Part shown: one piece after another, positions 6,347 to 12,077 of the stretch
Numbering within the stretch: position 1 is the stretch's first letter
Layout of the letters: each line of letters starts with the position of its first letter
Source of the DNA: an uncultured Neisseriaceae bacterium
GTDB taxonomy: Bacteria > Pseudomonadota > Gammaproteobacteria > Burkholderiales > UBA11063
Reading direction: 5' to 3'
Assembly: GCA_903891375.1 (NCBI GenBank)
Contig: CAITEL010000078.1
Coordinates: forward strand, 1-12,077
DNA length: 12,077 nt
Made by a program: the position numbers and the translations under genes
The notes under the pieces: model-generated
What the model was told of the DNA's origin: nothing
Database searches by the model: none
The model's input: the letters and a program-made list of their open reading frames with translations, nothing else

Positions 6347-6613
6347 TTGAGGTATTCCCAACTGCCGTTTACTTCCATCTGGTTTCGGTATTTGCACACC
6401 TCTCACCAAATTTGGTTTATAGCTACCATCTAGTAATGATTTTATAAGTTCTTCTTTGTGTTCACGTACATAGGTCAACACCCCATCAACGGTTATTCCA
6501 TCTACTCCTAATGCGCCTTTGTTCGCTTTCACTTTCCTATAAGCTTGGTTCATATTTGCTGGTTCGCAAATTTGTTCCATTAGATTTAAAGTCAAGACTC
6601 GTACTCCATTCAA
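6347..6613 (-). pseudogene. ltrA: Group II intron B reverse transcriptase, N-terminal part
   Basis: The frame begins at a TTG (6613) with GAGG just upstream and reads LNLMEQICEPANMNQAYRKV, then KANKGALGVDGITV, SLLDGSYKPNLVRGVQIPKP and SKRQLGIPQ. This is the RT0-RT1 start of the same RT whose C-terminal part is at 274-954. An internal ATG 11 codons later is an alternative start. After RQLGIP the family continues TVxDR; here CAA follows and then GTGCG, the first bases of intron A. The CCTCAA may come from the GTPQ codons, which would put the deleted segment between GIP and PQ. The open frame runs on 14 codons into intron sequence, which is not real coding. Confidence 0.85.
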
Positions 6614-7131
6614 TGCCTCTGATACTTGTTACACCACTTGTTTTGGTAGTTTAAGTTCCACTCTTACCACCTCAACCGTGGCAGTGTCTCCACTATTTAT
6701 CTGTTACACCATATCAAAGAATATTACGTTACTGCTTCTTGTTTAATTAATTCAGCTCTTCATAATGCGTTGCAACACATTACTACTATGGCTTCTGCTG
6801 ACTTCTTACACCACATCAATAATAATCGCTTATTATTTAGTTACCCTTGTAACAGAATGTAAGACCTCCCAGAGTAAGATACAAATCTTTCATACGGTTA
6901 TGCCTCATATACCCCTACGCTTTTCGTTCGACTATTGGGCTTCCATATCCAATGCTAAGTTACCCAGCGTAGTAGCCTACTATGTGGTTTCTGTTCGTCA
7001 CAACTCGTATTACGTCATCAGCTTCCTTCAGATTCTACCTCACGGTAGACACCCTTGCCTAGACTCACAATTCCCATCGACGGGCTTGTAGCGGACTTGC
7101 ACCGCCTAGATTTGCACCATGTCTGGCGCAC
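6614..7131 (-). ncRNA. Intron B 5' ribozyme region (domains I-III)
   Basis: From GTGCGCCAGACATGG at 7131 the minus strand shows group II landmarks: GGTGCAAGTCCGCTAC, CTGGGAGGTCTTACATTCTG and AAGTCAGCAGAAGCCATAGT, which lie in this order in introns that carry this RT family. ATTAAT at 6751-6746, within GCTGAATTAATTAAAC, is a candidate EBS1 because the 5' exon ends ATTAAT. No convincing gene lies in either strand; the plus-strand frames at 6765-7091 and 7055-7336 are incidental. Confidence 0.75.
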
Positions 7132-7311
7132 ATTAATGGTTAATTTTGATAAAAAATTAACCATATTCGGTTTTACCTTAGCTACCTTTTGCTTTAATTC
7201 ATCCGTAAATACTCCTAGTTTAGCTGTAAATTTTAGCTGCTCACCTTCTACCCATAACTTTATTTCATTTTGTTTCAATAAATTTATTAATTGTTCAACT
7301 TGTTGTGTCAT
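7132..7311 (-). CDS. NRPS N-terminal docking domain (TubC_N type), 5' exon
   Basis: Sixty codons from ATG 7311 to the intron at 7131: MTQQVEQLINLLKQNEIKLW, then VEGEQLKF..KLGVFTDELK and KPNMVNFLSK. The (I/L)KLWVEG-x-L-(K/R)F pattern, followed by T-x-E-L and KP-x-(I/M)-x-x-FL, is that of the TubC N-terminal docking domain. In NRPS systems this domain sits at the start of a protein and receives the C-terminal docking motif of the preceding synthetase. The ATG lies one base after the stop of the S12 hydrolase gene, with AAGG inside that gene's last codons, so the two are probably co-transcribed and coupled. Without splicing, translation would run 37 more codons into the intron and stop at 7018. 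The continuation after splicing is at 71-199. Confidence 0.8.
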
Positions 7312-7312
7312 A

Positions 7313-9037
7313 TTATTTTACCTTAGAAATCTTTAAATTCATCCAAGATGCACCATCTTGATTGAATATCAACATTTGCCCATCTACTGTAGAAAAAATT
7401 CCAGATTGATATTCTATAAGCCTTAAATTATCAATATACAAGTATCCGTTCTTTATTCTAACCTTGAGGTACATTGGGGTAGCGTATCCATTTAATGCAT
7501 AAGTTCCAATAAAATCTTGCCAACTTAATTTATTTGGTCCATTTTTCATATATGGAGACTGATTAAAATACCAACTATAACCATCATTAATTCGTTCAAT
7601 TTTTGCAACATCGTTATTATCTTCTGCTTGAGTATAACGATAAAGCTGTGGTATATGCTGATTTCGCAAGTTATCTTTAGCTAAAATAGTGAAAGTATTA
7701 CCATCAACAAAAGTAATTGGACTATTAATGCTTATGGTATTATTTCCAGTTGGACCATAATTGACAATACCAGTGAGAATTATATTATTTGTATATTTAT
7801 CCTTTAATAATTGTATTGTTCCCATACTAGAAACATACTCACCAATAATAACTTGTTTTAATTGACCAATCTGTTGTAATTGTTTTTCTTTGATTAATGC
7901 ATCTATTATTAAATGTGATACGGTCACATCTATATTATTAGTAGTATATTTATTACTTAAAACAATAATGCCTAAGTTATATTGTGGATACCATTCCAAA
8001 TTGTTTGAAAAACCGAAACCTCTACCCAAATGGCTATAATATTCGGTATTTAATCTATACCCTTTCCAAACACCTAATGCATTTCCCTCGGTTTGCCCAG
8101 AGTGTAGATATGGAATCTTTAGCATTGTATTAAATAACCCAGTATTCAATATTTCTTTATTTTTATACACTCCATTATTTAGCACAAATTGTAAATAATG
8201 AGACATATCTAGTATGTTTGAATACATTCCTCCTGATGGAATAAAAGAATGGTTATAAGGTACATTAATAAAACCATCAATATTACCCTCAGCATGATTT
8301 TTATTATTTAGAAACTGTTCTAAATTAAATGTGCTTGAATTCATATACAATGGCATTAACACTTGTTGTTGCATATATTTAGAATATGCCGTATGGCTTT
8401 GCTCCTGTAATATATATCCTGCTAAATCCATACCAATATTTGAATAATTATAACTACTACCAACTTTAAACTGTAACCATGTACCATCAAGTATACTTTG
8501 CATATGTGTTGCAAAATCTGAACTTGCATTGTTATTATTTCCAATCGGGGCATCATGTGCAAAACCAGCTGTATGGCTCAATAAATGTGCCAATGTAATT
8601 TTAGCATTTGGATTTGATTCAAACACACTGAACACTTTTAAATTTGGGATGTAATTAATAATTGGGGTATTTAAATCTAATTGTTTATTTTGCACCGCTC
8701 TTAGTACACCCAATGTATTAAAAATTTTTGTTTGTGATTGTAAGCTAAATAAAGTATTTAGCAAAACTGGAGCATCTTTCCTATTATTTGTAAATCCAAA
8801 AGTATTGCCCCAAACTATACCGTTCTTATTAACCAGAGCCACCGCCAAACCAGGGACACTTTCTTGTGCCATAAGATTTAGGATTTGTTTATTAACTTCC
8901 TGTAATATTGTTATTTCACTTGGATTTAATTGTACTTTATTAATTATTTCTTCAGCATAACCCATACTTAAATATGTGCTTAACAAAGCTAACGCACCAC
9001 TGATTTTTATTAAACCAAGCAATTTTTTAATTTGCAT
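7313..9037 (-). CDS. Exported S12/class C beta-lactamase-like serine hydrolase with C-terminal extension
   Basis: 574 aa from ATG 9037, which has GGAG eleven bases upstream. The in-frame TTG at 9058 would place charged residues before the signal peptide and is less likely. Counting from that TTG, residues 8-35 are a signal peptide (MQIKKLLGLIKISGALALLS, then cleavage near GYA-EE). The three S12 active-site motifs follow: S108-Q-T-K111, Y205-S-N207 and H343-L-G345. SGGMYSNILDMSHYL (about 275-289) is the usual block after the second motif. The last about 170 residues form a beta-rich Asn-rich extension of unknown role. Relatives include class C beta-lactamases, D-amino-acid peptidases, esterases and D-Ala-D-Ala carboxypeptidases, so the substrate cannot be named. 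It directly precedes the NRPS start, so a role in trimming or resisting a peptide product is possible. Confidence 0.88.
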   Translation of the reverse strand: MQIKKLLGLIKISGALALLSTYLSMGYAEEIINKVQLNPSEITILQEVNKQILNLMAQESVPGLAVALVNKNGIVWGNTFGFTNNRKDAPVLLNTLFSLQSQTKIFNTLGVLRAVQNKQLDLNTPIINYIPNLKVFSVFESNPNAKITLAHLLSHTAGFAHDAPIGNNNNASSDFATHMQSILDGTWLQFKVGSSYNYSNIGMDLAGYILQEQSHTAYSKYMQQQVLMPLYMNSSTFNLEQFLNNKNHAEGNIDGFINVPYNHSFIPSGGMYSNILDMSHYLQFVLNNGVYKNKEILNTGLFNTMLKIPYLHSGQTEGNALGVWKGYRLNTEYYSHLGRGFGFSNNLEWYPQYNLGIIVLSNKYTTNNIDVTVSHLIIDALIKEKQLQQIGQLKQVIIGEYVSSMGTIQLLKDKYTNNIILTGIVNYGPTGNNTISINSPITFVDGNTFTILAKDNLRNQHIPQLYRYTQAEDNNDVAKIERINDGYSWYFNQSPYMKNGPNKLSWQDFIGTYALNGYATPMYLKVRIKNGYLYIDNLRLIEYQSGIFSTVDGQMLIFNQDGASWMNLKISKVK

Positions 9038-9072
9038 ATTATAGCGATCTCCAAACAATCTTTTATTTTAAA

Positions 9073-9405
9073 TTACACCAATATCATATTTAAACACACG
9101 TGTGCTTCAGTTGGATATAAAATCATCTCATGATTTTCCCCAAGCTTATTATCCATTTCCTTGACATATTGTACTGGAAAAATATCATCTAAACCACCAT
9201 GAATTGATACAATATTAACATTCACTTTTGCAATATTCAATACTAAGTCATCAAATTTCTGTTGCATATTTAAATAGTTATTTTCCATCATGGCGTACTG
9301 AAAATCTGCTTTTAATCGTCTCTTCATATTATCAAACTTTGTAAGCTCTGGTCCTCCTGAATAATTGATAATTAACTTAAATTTATTTCCTAAGGTTTTA
9401 GTGAA
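9073..9405 (-). pseudogene. Alpha/beta hydrolase, C-terminal remnant
   Basis: The frame is open from 9405 (after TGA at 9406-9408) to a stop at 9073. KFKLIINYSGGPELT resembles the strand that follows the nucleophile in dienelactone-hydrolase-like enzymes (xxxINFAGG). Further on, NIVSIHGGLDDIFPVQYVKE carries the catalytic Asp and YPTEAHVCLN the catalytic His. The N-terminal half with the GxSxG nucleophile is missing, because the preceding serine hydrolase gene ends at 9398. An ATG at 9327 would give 84 residues, but this would be an incomplete fold. I read it as a gene truncated by a deletion that fused it against its neighbour. It lies 36 bases before the ATG of the next hydrolase. Confidence 0.65.
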
Positions 9406-10600
9406 TCATCCAAGCATCTTTTAACTTACCTTTTGTGGGCCAGTGATAAGCTTTTGCGATTGCATAAATCAGATCCTGAGCCAACTCTTTTCCATTATCT
9501 GAGTTAGTCATTACAACAGCCCCTTCTCCTACTACTGGATACCCCACTAACCATCCTTGATAACCAGCGTTTTGGCCTAATTTCATAAAGTGTAATTCCC
9601 TCCCTTTACCTTCAATCACAAAACCTAACCCATATTGAGTATTTTTTTGTTTGGTTAAAGCTTTTTTTGCAATAGAGGGAGAAATCACTTGTTCTGTCTT
9701 TCCTTGATAAGATTTCATAACAGAAAGTATAAATTTAGCCAAATCATCTGGTGTACTCCATAAACCTGCGGCTGCATATTCAGGCGTTACTCGCCACTTG
9801 TATGGAAAAGTCTGGCCATTCGAATCTGTAGCTTCTGCAACATTTTCCTGATTGTGACTATCCAATGGTTGTTGATAATTACTACGTGTCATCGCTAATG
9901 GTCTTAACACCAGATTTTGAACAATTTCCGGAAATGCTTTATCAGATTGTGAATCCATCAATAACTCTGCTACTTCATAACCGCCTCCTGAATATTCATA
10001 ACGGCTACCAGACTTATACAACATAGTTACCTCTTGACCTTTCGCTGGTCCAGTTCCCGAAAGAGTTTCTATTAATGTTGGCAAAGATTCTCCCGGCTGA
10101 TAACCATAATAACCTCCAACACCAAGACCAGCAGACATACTCAATAGTTCTCTTAAAGTCACAGGATTATTTTTAAATATATCTGGCATAGGGATTTGCC
10201 ACCCTTTCAAGAATGGGTTTACTGAGGCGTCTAGCGATAGCTGTCCCTTATCGACCATTTTAAGAGCTGTTACAGCCCCTATTGATTTTGATAAAGACCC
10301 TGCTTGAAATAGAGTATCTGTATTAACAAGCACTTGCTGCCCGGCATTTTTAGAACCCACTGCTTGAACCCATATAATCTTATTATGATTAATTACTGCA
10401 AAGCTGATCGCAGGCACTTTAAAATATGCCATCGCAACTTCTAGCGTCATTTTTTTTATAACACCATTCTGTTTTACAGGAATGTGATTTAAAACCTGAT
10501 CATGCGATGGTTGCTGACTCGCAAAACACGAGGTGAAAGTTAATCCACCCAGTAAGATAGTAAACATTACTTTTTGTAAAAATGATTTTCTTTGAAACAT
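9398..10600 (-). CDS. Exported S12/class C beta-lactamase-like serine hydrolase
   Basis: 400 aa from ATG 10600 with AAGGAG seven bases upstream. Residues 1-27 are a signal peptide (KVMFTILLGGLTFTSCFA, cut before SQQ). The Cys lacks a good lipobox. The active-site motifs are S102-L-S-K105 in FQAGSLSKSIGA, Y203-S-G205 (the usual YxN has Gly, as in several S12 esterases) and a third block KLGQNAGYQGW at about 340-350. TPEYAAAGLWSTPDDLAKFI (273-292) is the typical family segment. The length matches a single S12 domain, without the extension seen in the next hydrolase. It stops at 9398 on top of the open frame of the alpha/beta hydrolase remnant. It begins only about 30 bases from the apparent end of the IS66-type element, so its original promoter may have been replaced. 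Substrate unknown; likely periplasmic. Confidence 0.88.
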   Translation of the reverse strand: MFQRKSFLQKVMFTILLGGLTFTSCFASQQPSHDQVLNHIPVKQNGVIKKMTLEVAMAYFKVPAISFAVINHNKIIWVQAVGSKNAGQQVLVNTDTLFQAGSLSKSIGAVTALKMVDKGQLSLDASVNPFLKGWQIPMPDIFKNNPVTLRELLSMSAGLGVGGYYGYQPGESLPTLIETLSGTGPAKGQEVTMLYKSGSRYEYSGGGYEVAELLMDSQSDKAFPEIVQNLVLRPLAMTRSNYQQPLDSHNQENVAEATDSNGQTFPYKWRVTPEYAAAGLWSTPDDLAKFILSVMKSYQGKTEQVISPSIAKKALTKQKNTQYGLGFVIEGKGRELHFMKLGQNAGYQGWLVGYPVVGEGAVVMTNSDNGKELAQDLIYAIAKAYHWPTKGKLKDAWMIH

Positions 10601-10736
10601 AATCTACTCCTTAGATTGAAAAAACATGGTTGTAACCACACAGTCCCCCCGTATTTTAGGCTGGAGCTGGTGGTTTAAACACAAATTTTTTTGCATTTTT
10701 CAAAACTTGTTTTATGCCATCTATGATGCGCATCTT
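10601..10736. other. Gap between the IS66-type gene and the S12 hydrolase, with probable IS end
   Basis: Positions 10659-10736 continue the transposase frame for 26 codons after its TAA. At 10632-10658 GTAACCACACAG, a C6 run and GTATTTTA look like the outer end of an IS66-type element, since IS66 ends commonly begin GTAA. The matching far end is not visible, so this end is unproved. The remaining 31 bases hold the ribosome site of the hydrolase. Confidence 0.4.
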
Positions 10737-11906
10737 TTACTTCCTCATTGTTCCAATAAAGCTACTAATATTTAGGTTTTCAGTAGCATTGGCTTCAGAT
10801 AAGACGGTTCCGCAGATTTTCTGTCTAGTTTTCAACATTCTAAAACTTTGTTCCCCTGTGTTATTAGTGGTTGGTAGATCTGTATGTTCAAGAAACCGTA
10901 ATACGGTTGCTTTATCATAATCTTTTGACAATCTACGTACTAATCTAGATGCTGGATGATTTGTATCTTTAATATGGATGATTTCTTGCGTTGCTTCTTG
11001 CATAATCACATTATATTGATTATGAATATTTAATATTTGCTCTTGTGGAAATGCTATAATTCCAGTGTTGTATAACTCTTTTGCTTTTTGCATTAATGGC
11101 TTCAATAATGCTGTCATCTTATGTGCCCAGCTAAGCCCATAATTTTCTTGCATATCATTAAAATATCTAAATAGATGAGCTAAACATGTTTGAATGCCTT
11201 TTATGTTGGGTAATGATTTATAACTAGACCAACCATCTACTATTAAAAATCCATCATAATCAGGTAAAATACCACTACCAGCCACACCATCTTTACCTCT
11301 ATTAACCCCAAGTGTTAATAAAGTAGCCGCAGGAGTTGCATTGGTATGCACCCATTTCTTGTTGCCAGCAATATTCTCAGTAGTTTCATCGGCATGAAGA
11401 TAAGTTGAATTTCTAAGCATGATTTTAATTTGCTCTATTATGCTAGATTCAGGGATATTAAAAACATTAAGGTCAATAAGTTTTGCCGCTAATTCTTTAC
11501 GCCAATTATTAATTGAACCTTCACTAATTGGCATACCAAATACTTGATCAAATAATTCCACAATAGGCTCATAAGACATCATGCCACGATCTAGTAACCA
11601 GATAACATAAGCCTTAATGTCCTCGCCATAAAACGCATTATGCGGTAATGTGCTATGCGCTTTAGTAACATTGCCACAACCTAAGCATTTTCCTCGCATA
11701 ATTTGATACTCTGTCACTTTTCGGGTAATTTCTATATCAAATTGTTGCCTCTTCTCAAAACGAGGCAAAATTTTAAATTCTTTGCAACCACAATCACATT
11801 GGCTAGGTAATATTTGCATAATTTGATCTGGATTAGCCACTTGTTTTAAATTGCTACCCTTATGACCGTGTTGACCACCACGTTTATTGGCTTTTAATAA
11901 ACACAA
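10659..11906 (-). pseudogene. IS66-family transposase (TnpC), N-terminally truncated
   Basis: The intact frame 11906-10737 gives 389 residues. KANKRGGQHGHKGSNL is the start of the IS66 central region, and C37/C39/C41 with C74-x-x-C77 form the zinc-finger-like part. The DDE catalytic acids are D173 (HADETTEN), D224 (IVDGWSSY) and E352 (NNTGEQSFRMLKTRQKICG). Typical relatives have a further about 70-80 N-terminal residues with a helical segment and an NSSxPPS block. Upstream of 11906 the frame stays open to about 12008 but shows no such pattern, and the only start nearby is TTG. At the other end TAA (10737-10739) is followed in frame by IIDGIKQVLKNAKKFVF (to 10659), which resembles the normal IS66 tail, so this may be a nonsense mutation. 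No tnpA or tnpB partner is seen. It is most likely inactive. Confidence 0.82.
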
Positions 11907-11967
11907 CTTGAATACATCATCATTTAAAAGTTTGAGCAGATCATCTAAATTAATATCATTATATTGT

Positions 11968-12077
11968 CTATCTAATATGGGATCCTGAAAACGTTTCGAC
12001 TCTAGTCAATCGTTGGCTATCCATCCGGTTCAATTTGCTTTCATCTGTCTTTGTCGGTGCGGCGGGCCTCGCATGCC
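11968..12077 (-). other. GC-richer edge segment with an open frame running off the window
   Basis: The minus-strand frame from the window edge reads ARPAAPTKTDESKLNRMDSQ, then RLTRVETFSGSHIR and TAG at 11968-11970. I do not recognise it. The outer 77 bases (12001-12077) are clearly more GC-rich than the rest of the window, including a GCGGCGGGCC stretch, so this is probably a different sequence joined near the broken start of the transposase. It may be the tail of a short gene or of another mobile element. Confidence 0.3.

Larger units (their letters stand above)
200..7131 (-). mobile_element. Outer group II intron (intron B), carrying nested insertions
   Basis: On the minus strand the element starts at 7131 with the group II consensus GTGCG (GTGCGCCAGACATGG) and ends at about 200 with TACTCGAT after domains V and VI. 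It interrupts an NRPS gene between codons 60 and 61, and removing it restores the frame. Its RT gene (6613-6347 plus 954-274) belongs to the family with C-terminal RYADDCNIYV and GWWRLS motifs. That gene is cut by a second intron (955-6346) and lacks about 120 codons. Without the nested DNA intron B is about 1.54 kb, and restoring the missing RT segment would bring it near the usual 1.9 kb. It cannot make its own maturase. Splicing would need a trans-acting relative. Confidence 0.85.

Noticed and set aside
7018..7131. 37-codon continuation of the docking-domain protein into intron sequence
   Set aside because: It starts at the GTGCG intron end and matches ribozyme sequence, not protein. The spliced exon at 199 gives the meaningful continuation.
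5581..7336. Five plus-strand open frames of 60-108 codons (5581-5763, 5800-6003, 6235-6447, 6765-7091, 7055-7336)
   Set aside because: They lie opposite group II intron RNA domains, RT coding sequence or the NRPS exon, lack ribosome sites, and their peptides show no domain pattern.
9038..9058. TTG start adding seven residues to the long S12 hydrolase
   Set aside because: It would put acidic residues before the signal peptide and include the GGAG ribosome site inside the gene. The ATG at 9037 fits better.
10714..10920. Plus-strand open frame opposite the IS66 transposase
   Set aside because: It is the complement of clear transposase coding sequence, with no ribosome site or recognisable domain.
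12001..12077. GC-rich edge as an integron attC site or rRNA/tRNA gene end
   Set aside because: No attC core pair, tRNA cloverleaf or rRNA signature could be made out in the visible bases.

Overview
The window is AT-rich and reads almost entirely on the minus strand. It looks like an accessory region of a bacterial genome crowded with mobile DNA. The dense insertions, decayed genes and AT-rich codon use would suit a host-associated gammaproteobacterium, but nothing here fixes the taxon and that is a low-confidence guess.

Right part (about 7.1-12.1 kb): an IS66-type transposase with a lost N-terminus (10.7-11.9 kb) lies upstream of a small minus-strand cluster. The cluster holds an exported S12/class C beta-lactamase-like serine hydrolase (9398-10600), the C-terminal remnant of an alpha/beta hydrolase (9073-9405), a second, longer exported S12 hydrolase (7313-9037), and, one base further on, the start of a nonribosomal peptide synthetase (NRPS; 7132-7311, a TubC-type N-terminal docking domain).

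Left and middle part (1-7131): the NRPS gene is split after codon 60 by a nest of mobile elements. Outer intron B (about 7131 to 200) is a group II intron with a recognisable 5' GTGCG end, domain V and domain VI. Removing it joins the docking-domain exon in frame to the first 42 codons of a condensation domain (199-71). The reverse transcriptase (RT) gene of intron B is itself split and internally deleted by a second group II intron, A (about 6346 to 955), which also has a GTGCG end, domain V and domain VI. The RT gene of intron A is split inside its GTPQGG motif by a recombinase-in-trio (RIT) element (about 1707-5182). That element holds three overlapping tyrosine recombinase genes with complete catalytic sets, framed by symmetric 89-bp ends. 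The order is NRPS gene > intron B > intron A > RIT element.

Subtracting the nested parts gives plausible sizes. Intron A without the RIT is about 1.9 kb. Intron B without A is about 1.5 kb, or about 1.9 kb if its missing RT segment is restored. Both intron RT genes are dead: A by nonsense and frameshift changes plus the insertion, B by deletion plus the insertion. The RIT genes look intact and are the newest layer. Any NRPS product would need splicing of intron B by maturase supplied in trans, and its frame then closes at 71-73, so the NRPS gene is probably a relic. The two S12 hydrolases remain intact.
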